From Streptomyces sp. CCM_MD2014 (GTDB taxonomy: Bacteria; Actinomycetota; Actinomycetes; Streptomycetales; Streptomycetaceae): DNA of 64,000 bases. Numbering within the stretch: position 1 is the first letter of the stretch; the number at the start of each line of letters is the position of its first letter. A program made the position numbers and the translations under genes. This document shows positions 42,894 to 51,628 of this stretch, in pieces. The DNA lies in assembly GCF_000772045.1 (NCBI RefSeq), contig NZ_CP009754.1:2666001-2730000 (forward strand), in the 5' to 3' direction. The notes below the pieces were generated by a model. The model was not told the DNA's origin and did not search any database. It saw nothing but the letters and a program-made list of their open reading frames with translations.

Positions 42894-44583
42894 GGGAGAC
42901 CGAGTCGGCGGGTTCGCAGCGCAGGGGGTCGCCGTCGAGGGTGACCAGGCCGGTGCGCTGGTCGACGTCGACCGCGCCGGTACGGGAGTTCAGCCGCAGG
43001 TCGGCCGGTCCGATGCCGCGCGTGCCGCGCACGGCGACCCGGCGCCGGCGGGTCGGCATGGTGTCGTGTCCCTGGTCGAGGGCGGCCTGCGCGACGAAGG
43101 CCACCGATATCTCGGCCGGTGTGGCGCCGTGCGCGCCGAACTGGGGCCCGAGGACGAGCGGTTCGCAGGTGTCGGTGGCCGCGTTGGGATCGCCGACCAC
43201 GCCGTACGCCGGGAAGCCCGACTTGAGGACGAGCTGCGGCTTGGCGCCGAAGTGGTCCGGGCGCCACAGCACGATGTCGGCGAGCTTGCCGGCCTCGAGG
43301 GAGCCGACCTCGTGGGCGAGGCCGTGGGCGATGGCGGGGTTGATGGTCAGCTTGGCGATGTAGCGCAGGACGCGTTCGTTGTCGTGATCCGCGTCCGGGG
43401 CTCCGAACTCGGCCTTCATCTTCCCGGCCATGGCGAAGGTGCGGCGGACGGTCTCGCCGGCCCGGCCCATGCCCTGCGCGTCGGAGGAGGTGATGCCGAT
43501 GGCGCCCAGGTCGTGCAGCACGTCCTCGGCGCCCATGGTCCCGGCGCGGATGCGGTCGCGGGCCATGGCGGCGTCGCCCGGCAGGTCGGTCTTCAGGTCG
43601 TGGACGGAGACGATCATGCCGTAGTGCTCGGCGACCGCGTCCCGGCCGAAGGGCAGGGTGGGGTTGGTGGAGGAGCCGATGACGTTCGGGACGCCGGCCA
43701 TCTTCAGCACGTTGGGGACGTGTCCCCCGCCGCAGCCCTCGATGTGGAAGGCGTGGATGGTGCGGCCCTCCAGGACGCGGAGGGTGTCCTCGACGGACAG
43801 GCACTCGTTCAGCCCGTCGCTGTGCAGGGCGACCTGGACGTCGTGCTCCTCGGCGACGCGCAGCGCGGTGTCGAGGGCGCGGGTGTGGGCGCCCATGTCC
43901 TCGTGCACCTTGAAGCCGCTCGCCCCGCCCTCGGCCAGCGCCTCGACCAGCGGCGCCTCGTGGGACGAGGAACCCCGGCCCAGGAAGCCGATGTTGACCG
44001 GCCAGGCGTCGAAGGCGCCGAAGGCGTGCCGCAGCGCCCAGGGCGAGTTGACGCCGACGCCCCAGACCGGGCCGAACTCCTGCCCGATGATCGTCGTCAC
44101 GCCGGACGCGAGCGAGGCCTCCATGATGCGCGGGGAGAGCAGGTGGACATGGGTGTCCACGGCCCCGGCGGTGGCGATGAGCCCCTCGCCGGACACGATC
44201 GAGGTGCCCGTGCCGACGACCACGTCGACACCGTCGAGGGTGTCGGGGTTGCCGGCCCGGCCGATGGCGTGGATGCGTCCTTCGCGGATGCCGATGGACA
44301 CCTTCCGGATGCCCTGCACCGCGTCGATCACGACCACGTTGCTGATCACGACGTCGCAGGTCTCGCGGACGGCGGCGGCCTTCAGGTGCAGTCCGTCGCG
44401 GGCGGTCTTGCCGAAGCCGGCGAGGAACTCGTCGCCGTGGCGCTGCGCGTCGGACTCGACGCGGATCACGAGCCCCGAGTCGCCGAGGCGGAGGCGGTCG
44501 CCGGCCCGGGGGCCGTGGGCGGCGGCGTACTCGTACGGGGTGAGGCGGCGCGCCTCGGCGGGGTGTCCTCCGGGCCGGCTCAT
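42871..44583 (-). CDS. ureC: Divergent urease alpha-subunit-like amidohydrolase
   Basis: A 570-residue protein of full urease-alpha length. Nickel ligands are present: VDTHVHLLSP (both His), GFKVHEDMGAH (the carbamylated Lys and a His), VALHSDGLNE, EGCGGGHVPN and TSSDAQGMGR (Asp). The mobile flap, normally MVCHHL, is IVSVHDL here: the conserved Cys is Val and one His is Asp, while the general-acid His stays. The substrate-pocket stretch GTGPAAG is EFGPVWG and the Ala of SQAMG is Gly. Start overlaps ureAB (ATGA). No accessory genes are nearby. It may be a urease or act on another urea-like compound. Confidence 0.85.
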   Translation of the reverse strand: MSRPGGHPAEARRLTPYEYAAAHGPRAGDRLRLGDSGLVIRVESDAQRHGDEFLAGFGKTARDGLHLKAAAVRETCDVVISNVVVIDAVQGIRKVSIGIREGRIHAIGRAGNPDTLDGVDVVVGTGTSIVSGEGLIATAGAVDTHVHLLSPRIMEASLASGVTTIIGQEFGPVWGVGVNSPWALRHAFGAFDAWPVNIGFLGRGSSSHEAPLVEALAEGGASGFKVHEDMGAHTRALDTALRVAEEHDVQVALHSDGLNECLSVEDTLRVLEGRTIHAFHIEGCGGGHVPNVLKMAGVPNVIGSSTNPTLPFGRDAVAEHYGMIVSVHDLKTDLPGDAAMARDRIRAGTMGAEDVLHDLGAIGITSSDAQGMGRAGETVRRTFAMAGKMKAEFGAPDADHDNERVLRYIAKLTINPAIAHGLAHEVGSLEAGKLADIVLWRPDHFGAKPQLVLKSGFPAYGVVGDPNAATDTCEPLVLGPQFGAHGATPAEISVAFVAQAALDQGHDTMPTRRRRVAVRGTRGIGPADLRLNSRTGAVDVDQRTGLVTLDGDPLRCEPADSVSLNRLYFL

Positions 44584-45278
44584 CGCCGCCCCTCCTCTCC
44601 GGTGGCTCCCAGGTATCCGCAGACGGCGGCCCTGCGCAGCGCCTCCTGCTTCGCGCCCGGCGCGTCCAGCGGCCCGTCCACCAGCCCCGCGAACCCGATG
44701 GCGACGCGGGCGCCGCCGATCGGCACCAGCCCCACCTCGGCGCTCTCGCCCGGTCCGAAGCGGACCGAGGACCCGGCGGGGACGGCGAGGCGCATGCCGT
44801 AGGCGCGCTCCCGGTCGAAGGCGAGCCTCGGGTTGGCCTCGAAGAAGTGGAAGTGGGAGGTCACGGAGACGGGCACGGTCGCGGTGTTGGTGACCGGGAG
44901 ACGCACCGCCGCCTCGGGTCCGGCGTGTTCGGGGCCCGGCAGCAGGGCACCGGGGGCGTCGGCTCCGAGTCCGCCGCCCCCGACGGGGTCGGTGACGACC
45001 GCGAGGCGGGAGCCGTCGTCGAAGACGGCCTCCACGTGCACCTCGGTGACCACGTCGGCGACGCCGGGCAGGACGTCGTCCGGGCCGAGTACGGACCGGG
45101 CGCGCTCGACGGCCTCGGCGAGCCGCGCTCCGTCGCGGGCGGCCTCGCACACGGTGTCCGCGATGAGCGCGGTCGCCTCCGGCACGTTCAGCCTGAGCCC
45201 GCGCGCCCGGCGGGCGCGAGCCAGCTCGGCCGCCCCGAAGAGCAGCAGCCGGTCACGTTCCGTGGGGGTCAGTCTCAC
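44580..45278 (-). CDS. ureAB: Urease gamma/beta fusion subunit
   Basis: A 232-residue fusion. Residues 1-100 are the gamma part (MRLTPTERDRLLLFGAAELA, LNVPEATALIADTVCEAARDG, DVLPGVADVVTEVHVEAVFDDGSRL). From about 130 on is the beta part (LPVTNTATVPVSVTSHFHFFEANPRLAFDR, YGMRLAVPAGSSVRFGPGE). A Gly/Ala-rich linker joins them. Fused gamma-beta subunits occur in several actinobacterial and Helicobacter-type ureases. It is the first gene of the operon and overlaps ureC by four bases. Confidence 0.92.
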   Translation of the reverse strand: MRLTPTERDRLLLFGAAELARARRARGLRLNVPEATALIADTVCEAARDGARLAEAVERARSVLGPDDVLPGVADVVTEVHVEAVFDDGSRLAVVTDPVGGGGLGADAPGALLPGPEHAGPEAAVRLPVTNTATVPVSVTSHFHFFEANPRLAFDRERAYGMRLAVPAGSSVRFGPGESAEVGLVPIGGARVAIGFAGLVDGPLDAPGAKQEALRRAAVCGYLGATGEEGRR

Positions 45279-45303
45279 GACGCGGCACCTCCTTGCCTTC
45301 CGA

Positions 45304-45409
45304 TTTTAGAGCAACACTCTAAATGTAAACATCACTCTAAACACGGGATTCAGGCAACGGAACCGTTGACGAGCGCCGGGGACACACGTCACATTGAACG
45401 TCGCTCTAA
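45304..45409. promoter_or_regulatory. Repeated CTCTAAA-type elements between ureAB and the permease
   Basis: TTAGAG (45306-45311) pairs with CTCTAA (45317-45322). ACTCTAAA recurs at 45334-45341, 18 bases from the first, and CTCTAA again at 45404-45409. The AT-rich direct and inverted repeats in the divergent promoter region could be operators for the locus regulator. Confidence 0.5.
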
Positions 45410-45450
45410 TCCTCGGGAACACCTCGGACGGCCGTCGAAGGAGACCAGCC

Positions 45451-46899
45451 ATGCCGATAGAACAGCGCGGAGTCGACACCATCCCGGAAGCGGAACGCAC
45501 CAGCGGCCCCCGGGATCTGGTCTCGATCCTGCTGGGGTCCAACCTCTGCCTGGGCGTGATCGTCTTCGGCTGGCTGCCGCCGTCCTTCGGCCTCGGCTGG
45601 TGGGCGTCGGTGAGCGCGGTGGTCGCGGGGACGGTCGTCGGCACGGTCTTCACGGCCCCGCTGGCGCTGATCTCCCTGCGCACCGGCACCAACCTGTCCA
45701 CGTCCTCCGGCGCACAGTTCGGTGTGCGCGGGCGTCTGGTCGGCTCGGTGGTCGGATTGCTCCTGGCCCTCGGCTACACCGCGCTGACCGTGTGGATCGG
45801 CGGAGACGTGATGGCGGGCGTGCTCGGCCGGCTGTTCGGTCTGCCGCAGGGCGGTGCGACGTACGCCGTCGTCTACGGCCTGCTCGCCGCCGCGACCGTC
45901 GCGGGCGCCGTCTACGGCTACCGGGTGCTGCTCGCCATGTCCCGGGTGCTGGCCTACGGCATGACGGCCCTGCTGGTGCTCGGCCTGATCGCCTACGCCC
46001 CCGACTTCACCACCGCCGCGCTGCCGGAGGCGGGCGGATATCTGCTGGGCGGGTTCTGGCCGACGTGGCTGCTGGCCGCCGTGGCCGCGGGACTGTCCGG
46101 ACCGATCGCCTTCATCACGCTGCTCGGCGACTACACCCGCTACATCTCCCCGGCCCGCCACTCCTCCCGCCGGGTGCTGCACGCGACCTGGCTGGGGCTG
46201 ATGCTGGGTCTGCTGGTCCCCCAGCTCTTCGGCACCTTCACCGCGTACGCCGCCCGCGCCGCCCTGGACTACGCGGGCCCGCTGGTGGACGCCGCCCCCA
46301 CCTGGTACCTCGTCCCGCTGCTGCTGGCCGCCTCGGCCGGCTCGGTCGGCAACGCGGGGCTGATGCTCTACTCGATGGGCCTGGACCTGGACGCGATCCT
46401 GCCGCGCGCCTCCCGGGCCCGCGCCACCTGCGCCGTCGCCGTCGTCGCCACGGCCTGCGTCTTCGCCGGGCACTACGCCTGGGAGGCGCAGTCGGCGATG
46501 ACGTCCTTCGTGCTGCTGCTGACGGCGATCGGCACCCCGTGGGCGGTCATCACGATGATCGGTTCGGTCCGCTGCCGCGGGGTCTACGACGCGGACGCTC
46601 TCCAGGTCTTCAACCGCCGGGCGCGGGGCGGGATCTACTGGTACCGGTCCGGCTGGAACGTCCCCGCGACGTTCGCCTGGGCCGTGGGCGCGGTGGCCGG
46701 CGTACTGGCGGTCTCCCTGCCGTCGTACGAGGGCCCGCTGCTGTCCCTCACCGGCGGGGTGGACTGCAGCTTCCTGCTGTCGGGGCTGGTGGGCGGGGTG
46801 GTGTACGTGCTGTGCACACCGGGGGCCGCGGTGGCGCCGGCGCCCGAGGAGGGGCTGCTCGCTTCTTGTCCGACCGAGTCGGGTGGTGGGCGGGCGTAG
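45451..46899 (+). CDS. NCS1-family purine/cytosine/allantoin-type permease
   Basis: A 482-residue transporter with about twelve membrane helices. AAGGAGACC precedes ATG 45451. NCS1 features are SILLGSNLCLGVIVFGWLPP, TGTNLSTSSGAQFGVRGRLVGSV, GPIAFITLLGDYTRYI and the long C-terminal hydrophobic half. Known relatives import cytosine, purines, allantoin, hydantoins or thiamine precursors. It is divergent from ureAB and presumably brings in the substrate for that operon. Confidence 0.88.
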   Translation: MPIEQRGVDTIPEAERTSGPRDLVSILLGSNLCLGVIVFGWLPPSFGLGWWASVSAVVAGTVVGTVFTAPLALISLRTGTNLSTSSGAQFGVRGRLVGSVVGLLLALGYTALTVWIGGDVMAGVLGRLFGLPQGGATYAVVYGLLAAATVAGAVYGYRVLLAMSRVLAYGMTALLVLGLIAYAPDFTTAALPEAGGYLLGGFWPTWLLAAVAAGLSGPIAFITLLGDYTRYISPARHSSRRVLHATWLGLMLGLLVPQLFGTFTAYAARAALDYAGPLVDAAPTWYLVPLLLAASAGSVGNAGLMLYSMGLDLDAILPRASRARATCAVAVVATACVFAGHYAWEAQSAMTSFVLLLTAIGTPWAVITMIGSVRCRGVYDADALQVFNRRARGGIYWYRSGWNVPATFAWAVGAVAGVLAVSLPSYEGPLLSLTGGVDCSFLLSGLVGGVVYVLCTPGAAVAPAPEEGLLASCPTESGGGRA

Positions 46900-46910
46900 G
46901 CCGGAGGTCA

Positions 46911-46925
46911 GGGGGCGGAGCCCCC
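46911..46925. terminator. Short hairpin between the permease gene and ilvE
   Basis: A GGGGGC-GGA-GCCCCC stem-loop in the 57-base gap between convergent genes. It is of a form common in Streptomyces intergenic DNA. Confidence 0.55.
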
Positions 46926-46956
46926 GGCACGGCGTCCCGCCCCCACCCGGGGCGGA

Positions 46957-48045
46957 TCACGCCAGCGTGTGCATCCACCCGTGCGTGTCCTCCGCGGTGC
47001 CCCGCTGGATGTCCAGCAGCGCGTCCCGCAGCCGCTGCGTCACCTCGCCCGTCTCGCCCCCGCTCTGCTGCCACTCCGCTCCGGTCCGCTTAACCGTGCC
47101 GACGGGGGTGATCACGGCCGCCGTACCGCAGGCGAAGACCTCGGTGAGCGTGCCGTTCTCCGAGTCGCGCTGCCACTGGTCGACCGAGATGCGGCCCTCC
47201 TCCGCCTCGTAGCCGAGGTCGCGGGCGACGGTGAGCAGGGAGTCGCGGGTGACGCCCTCGAGGATGGAGCCGGTGAGCGACGGGGTGATGATCTTGTTGC
47301 CGTACACGAAGTACAGGTTCATGCCGCCCAGTTCCTCGACCCACTTGCGCTCGATGGCGTCGAGGTAGCAGACCTGGTCGCAGCCCTTGGTGGCCGCTTC
47401 CGCCTGCGCGAGCAGCGACGCCGCGTAGTTGCCGCCGGTCTTGGCGTCGCCCATGCCGCCGGGGACGGCGCGGACCCGGTCCTCGGAGACCCAGATGGAG
47501 ACCGGCTTGACGCCGCCCGGGAAGTAGGCGCCCGCCGGGGAGGCGATGACGAGGAAGAGGTACTCGTTGGCCGGCTTGACGCCCAGGCCGACCTCCGTGG
47601 CGATCATGAAGGGGCGCAGGTAGAGGGACTCCTCGCCGCCGTGCGCCGGAACCCACTTCTCGTCCTGCCTGACCAGCGCGTCGCAGGCCTCGATGAAGGT
47701 GTCCACGGGAAGCTCGGGCATGCCCAGGCGCCGGGAGGACGCCTGGAAGCGGGCGCCGTTCTTCTCCGGACGGAAGGTGGCGACGGAGCCGTCGGGGCGC
47801 CGGTAGGCCTTCAGTCCCTCGAAGATCTCCTGCGCGTAGTGCAGGACCATGGTGGCCGGGTCGAGGGAGAGCGGGGCGTACGGCACGAGCTGGCCGTCGT
47901 GCCAGCCGCGGCCCTCGGTCCACTTGATCGTCACCATGTGGTCGGTGAAGTGGCGGCCGAACCCGGGGTTGGCCAGAATCGCCGAGCGCTCGGAGTCCGA
48001 GAGCGGGTTGGCGGAGGGCTTGAGCTCGATCGTGGGCGTCGTCAT
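46957..48045 (-). CDS. ilvE: Branched-chain amino acid aminotransferase
   Basis: A 362-residue class IV PLP enzyme that performs the last step of leucine, isoleucine and valine synthesis. Motifs: YAQEIFEGLKAYRRPDG, LYLRPFMIATE, the PLP-lysine region GDAKTGGNYAASLLAQAEA, and EVFACGTAAVITPVG. AAGGA lies ten bases before ATG 48045. It stands apart from leuB by 339 bases. Confidence 0.96.
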   Translation of the reverse strand: MTTPTIELKPSANPLSDSERSAILANPGFGRHFTDHMVTIKWTEGRGWHDGQLVPYAPLSLDPATMVLHYAQEIFEGLKAYRRPDGSVATFRPEKNGARFQASSRRLGMPELPVDTFIEACDALVRQDEKWVPAHGGEESLYLRPFMIATEVGLGVKPANEYLFLVIASPAGAYFPGGVKPVSIWVSEDRVRAVPGGMGDAKTGGNYAASLLAQAEAATKGCDQVCYLDAIERKWVEELGGMNLYFVYGNKIITPSLTGSILEGVTRDSLLTVARDLGYEAEEGRISVDQWQRDSENGTLTEVFACGTAAVITPVGTVKRTGAEWQQSGGETGEVTQRLRDALLDIQRGTAEDTHGWMHTLA

Positions 48046-48384
48046 GAGGTGAATGTCCTTCGCTTCCTGGCAGACGTGCGGGCGGCGTCCGTGTCCGGCC
48101 GGGGGTCCGGGGGTTGCCCCCCCGGGAGATGCAGTACCGGTATGGGTTGTGACGGGCCGCGGTCACGCCCGTACGGCCGGTGGCCGGTGCTAGGACGTCC
48201 GAGCATTCCCTCAAGTCGCGGCTTCGCGTTCGATTATCGCGCGCGGCCCACGGTGGGTGAAACGGGGTGAATGCGGCCCAGGATTCGATGGTCGCACCTG
48301 GCGGACGCAGGAGAAAGCCGCCGGGTGCCTTGTTTTTGGACCCGGCGGCTTCGAAACGGATTCGATCGAGTGGCGCGGCGGGTG
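48046..48384. other. Intergenic region between ilvE and leuB
   Basis: It holds the ilvE promoter (not located), a GC hairpin CCGGGGG/CCCCCGG near 48107-48127, and the leuB terminator (listed separately). No leader peptide like that of ilvB was found. Confidence 0.5.
48315..48351 (-). terminator. Rho-independent terminator of leuB
   Basis: A 12-bp stem around AGCCGCCGGGT / ACCCGGCGGCT with a 13-base loop. On the minus strand it is followed by TTTCTCC. It lies 34 bases past the leuB stop. Confidence 0.8.
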
Positions 48385-49428
48385 TCAGCCGGCTACTCGT
48401 ACGGCGAGTGCGTCGCCGATCTCCGAGGTGGAGCGGGCGGGCAGACCGCCGCGCTCGCCGAGGTCGGCCGAGACCGCGTCCTCGATACGGACCGCTTCGG
48501 CCTCGTAACCGAGGTGGCGCAGCAGCAGGGCGACGGACAGGACCGTGGCGGTGGGGTCGGCCTTGCCCTGGCCGGCGATGTCGGGCGCGGAGCCGTGCAC
48601 CGGCTCGAACATCGAGGGGAAGTCGCCGGACGGGTTGATGTTCCCGCTGGCGGCGACGCCGATGCCGCCGGAGACGGCCGCGGCGAGGTCGGTGATGATG
48701 TCGCCGAAGAGGTTGTCGGTGACGATCACGTCGAAGCGGGCCGGGTCGGTGACCAGGAAGATGGTCGCGGCGTCGACGTGGAGGTAGTCGGTGGTGACCT
48801 CGGGGTACTCCGCGGCCACCTTGTTGAAGATGTCGGTCCACAGGTGGCCCGCGAAGGTCAGCACGTTGTTCTTGTGGACCAGCGTGAGCTTCTTGCGGGG
48901 GCGGGCCTGGGCGCGGGCGAAGGCGTCGCGGACGACGCGCTCCACGCCGTAGGCCGTGTTGACGGACACCTCGGTGGCGACCTCGTGCTCGGTGCCCTTG
49001 CGGATGGTGCCGCCGTTGCCCGTGTAGGGGCCCTCGGTGCCCTCGCGGACGACGACGAAGTCGATCTCGGGCTGGCCGGCGAGCGGGGTGGCGACGCCGG
49101 GCAGGAGCTTGCTCGGGCGCAGGTTGACGTGGTGGTCGAAGGCGAAGCGGAGCTTGAGCAGGAAACCTCGCTCCAGCACGCCGGACGGCACCGACGGGTC
49201 GCCGATCGCGCCGAGCAGGATGGCGTCGTGGCCCTTGAGGGCGTCGAGGTCGGCGTCGGTGAGGGTCTCACCGGTGGCGTGGTACCGCCGGGCGCCGAAG
49301 TCGAACTCCTTGGTCTCCAGCTTCACATCCTGCGGAAGGACGGCGGAGAGGACCTTCAGGCCTTCGGCCACGACCTCCTGGCCGATGCCGTCACCGGGAA
49401 TCACTGCGAGATTGAGGCTGCGAGACAT
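48385..49428 (-). CDS. leuB: 3-isopropylmalate dehydrogenase
   Basis: A 347-residue NAD-dependent decarboxylating dehydrogenase. [70 protein letters not shown] and [21 protein letters not shown] are the family motifs. It completes leucine synthesis after LeuCD and acts in the citramalate path to 2-oxobutyrate. The start ATG 49428 follows AGGG. Confidence 0.97.
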   Translation of the reverse strand: MSRSLNLAVIPGDGIGQEVVAEGLKVLSAVLPQDVKLETKEFDFGARRYHATGETLTDADLDALKGHDAILLGAIGDPSVPSGVLERGFLLKLRFAFDHHVNLRPSKLLPGVATPLAGQPEIDFVVVREGTEGPYTGNGGTIRKGTEHEVATEVSVNTAYGVERVVRDAFARAQARPRKKLTLVHKNNVLTFAGHLWTDIFNKVAAEYPEVTTDYLHVDAATIFLVTDPARFDVIVTDNLFGDIITDLAAAVSGGIGVAASGNINPSGDFPSMFEPVHGSAPDIAGQGKADPTATVLSVALLLRHLGYEAEAVRIEDAVSADLGERGGLPARSTSEIGDALAVRVAG

Positions 49429-49503
49429 GACGGCACCCTATCGCTCGTCCCACGGGATGACATGCGGCGTCCGCCATGCGGACGCCGCTGCCGTCCGGGC
49501 TGC

Positions 49504-49635
49504 TCAGTGCCCGGTGGCGCCGCCGTTGTCGCGGCGGTCGAGGGCGCGCTGGAGGGCGGCCGCGGCGTTCTTGCGGTCGGAGTCGCTGGAACGGGAGAGG
49601 TGGCGGACTCGGCGGCGGACGGTGGTCTCGGCCAT
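49504..49635 (-). CDS. Conserved-looking 43-aa basic protein
   Basis: AAGGAG stands nine bases before ATG 49635. The sequence MAETTVRRRVRHLSRSSDSD, then RKNAAAALQRALDRRDNGGATGH, is strongly basic with an amphipathic helix in the second half and no membrane segment. Its codon use fits its neighbours. It might be co-transcribed with leuB 75 bases downstream. The function is not recognised. Confidence 0.6.
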   Translation of the reverse strand: MAETTVRRRVRHLSRSSDSDRKNAAAALQRALDRRDNGGATGH

Positions 49636-49885
49636 GGGAATCGACTCCTTCGGCACAGCACACGGGGGTGCGGAGAAAGGGGATTGCATGAGGCCGGAAG
49701 GGGCGGGGAGCGCGGTGCCGCAGGGGTTGCCTGCACGGGCACGGTCTCGCGGCCGCCCTTCGCTCGATCGAGCGGGACGTTCGGCTCCTACAAAGTTAAG
49801 GGAGCCCGCCGCGTCTGTCTGCACAATTACTCGGACTTCCTACTATCTGAGACGGTGCCTTCGCTCACACCGCCCCGGCCTGCGA
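49636..49885. promoter_or_regulatory. Upstream region of the 43-aa gene and leuB
   Basis: It has a perfect 14-bp palindrome CGCTCGATCGAGCG at 49761-49774 and an inverted repeat GGCTCC/GGAGCC (49783-49788, 49801-49806) flanking the AT-rich string TACAAAGTTAA, a possible promoter. No coding region is visible. Confidence 0.45.
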
Positions 49886-49931
49886 AAACGCCCGGCGGGC
49901 CAGGTCGGTCGACCTGGCCCGCCGGGCGTTT
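49886..49931 (-). terminator. Long perfect hairpin downstream of pruA
   Basis: A 21-bp perfect stem with a GGTC loop beginning AAACGCCCGGC and ending GCCGGGCGTTT. It is ten bases beyond the pruA stop. Confidence 0.85.
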
Positions 49932-49941
49932 CGCGCGGGTG

Positions 49942-51582
49942 TCAGCCCATGTGCGGGTAGGTGTAGTCGGTCGGCGGGACCAGCGTCTCCTTGATGGCGC
50001 GGGTCAGCGTCCAGCGCATCAGGTTCTGCGGGGCGCCGGCCTTGTCGTTGGTGCCGGAGGCACGGCCGCCGCCGAAGGGCTGCTGGCCGACGACGGCGCC
50101 GGTCGACTTGTCATTGATGTAGAAGTTGCCGGCCGCGTAGCGCAGCTTCTCCATCGTGTACGCCGCCGCCGCGCGGTCGTTGGAGATGACCGAGCCGGTG
50201 AGCGCGTAGTCCGACACCGACTCCATCTGGGTCAGCATCTCGTCGTACGCGTCGGCCTTGCTGTCGTCGTAGACGTACACGGCGAGGAAGGGACCGAAGT
50301 ACTCGGTGCGGAAGACCTCGTTCTCCGGGTCGGTGCACTCGACGACGGTCGGGCGGACGAAGTAGCCGACCGAGTCGTCGTAGGAGCCGCCCGCGACGAT
50401 CGTGCAGGTCTCGTCCTCCTTGGCCCGGTCGATGGCGGCCTTGTTCTTGGCGAAGGACCGCTCGTCGATGACCGCGCCCATGAAGTTGGACAGGTCGGTG
50501 ACGTCACCCATGGTGAGGTAGTCGACCTCGGCGGCGAACTCCTCCTTGAACCCGTCGTTCCAGATGGACGCCGGGATGTACGCGCGGGAGGTGGCGCTGC
50601 ACTTCTGGCCCTGGTACTCGAAGGCACCGCGGGTCAGCGCGGTCTTGAGCACGGCGCGGTCGGCGCTCGGGTGGGCGACGAGGAAGTCCTTGCCGCCGGT
50701 CTCGCCGACCAGGCGCGGGTAGGTGCGGTACTTCTCGATGTTGTTGCCGACCGTCTTCCACAGGTGCTGGAAGGTCTTGGTCGAGCCGGTGAAGTGGATG
50801 CCCGCGAGGTCCCGGTGCTCCAGGGCGACCTCGGAGACCGCGATGCCGTCGCCGGTGACCAGGTTGATGACGCCCTTGGGCAGCCCGGCCTCCTCCAGGA
50901 GCTGCATGAGCAGCACGGCGGCGTGGGTCTGCGTCGGGGACGGCTTCCAGACCACCACGTTGCCCATCAGGGCCGGGGCGGTGGGCAGGTTGGCGGCGAT
51001 GGCGCTGAAGTTGAACGGCGTGATCGCGTAGACGAAGCCCTCCAGCGGGCGGTGGTCCATGCGGTTCCACACGCCCGGCGAGTTGGCCGGGGGCTGCTCG
51101 GCCAGGATCTGGCGGGCGTAGTGGACGTTGAAGCGCCAGAAGTCGACCAGCTCGCAGGGGCTGTCGATCTCGGCCTGCTGGGCCGTCTTGGACTGGCCGA
51201 GCATGGTGGAGGCGGCGATGGTCTCGCGCCAGGGACCCGACAGCAGCTCGGCGGCGCGCAGGATGATCGCCGCGCGGTCGTCGAAGGACATCGCGCGCCA
51301 CGCGGGGGCGGCGGCCAGGGCGGCGTCGATCGCGTCCTGGGCGTCCTGCCGGGTGGCGTTGGCGTAGGTGCCCAGGCGCGCCTTGTGGTTGTGCGGCTGC
51401 ACGACGTCGAAGCGCTCACCGCCGCCCATCCGCTTCTCGCCGCCGATGGTGCAGGGCAGGTCGACGGGGTTGTCGGCCAGCTCCTTGAGCTTGGCCTCCA
51501 GACGGGCGCGCTCGGGCGAACCGGGCGCGTAGCCGTGCACCGGCTCGTTGACGGGGGTGGGGACCTGGGTCACAGCGTCCAT
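49942..51582 (-). CDS. pruA: L-glutamate gamma-semialdehyde (1-pyrroline-5-carboxylate) dehydrogenase
   Basis: A 546-residue aldehyde dehydrogenase. Catalytic parts: RLVGETGGKDFLVAHPSADR (Glu), FEYQGQKCSATSRAYIP (Cys) and FFGGGRASGTNDKAG near the end; the NAD-binding segment is TPFNFSAIAANLPTAPALMGN. It oxidises the semialdehyde from proline to glutamate. AAAGGAG precedes ATG 51582. It sits directly behind the proline dehydrogenase gene, so the two enzymes of proline breakdown form an operon. Confidence 0.96.
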   Translation of the reverse strand: MDAVTQVPTPVNEPVHGYAPGSPERARLEAKLKELADNPVDLPCTIGGEKRMGGGERFDVVQPHNHKARLGTYANATRQDAQDAIDAALAAAPAWRAMSFDDRAAIILRAAELLSGPWRETIAASTMLGQSKTAQQAEIDSPCELVDFWRFNVHYARQILAEQPPANSPGVWNRMDHRPLEGFVYAITPFNFSAIAANLPTAPALMGNVVVWKPSPTQTHAAVLLMQLLEEAGLPKGVINLVTGDGIAVSEVALEHRDLAGIHFTGSTKTFQHLWKTVGNNIEKYRTYPRLVGETGGKDFLVAHPSADRAVLKTALTRGAFEYQGQKCSATSRAYIPASIWNDGFKEEFAAEVDYLTMGDVTDLSNFMGAVIDERSFAKNKAAIDRAKEDETCTIVAGGSYDDSVGYFVRPTVVECTDPENEVFRTEYFGPFLAVYVYDDSKADAYDEMLTQMESVSDYALTGSVISNDRAAAAYTMEKLRYAAGNFYINDKSTGAVVGQQPFGGGRASGTNDKAGAPQNLMRWTLTRAIKETLVPPTDYTYPHMG

Positions 51583-51628
51583 GGGTTCCGTAACTCCTTT
51601 AACTGAGCGGTCTTGCGAGAGGGTGGGC

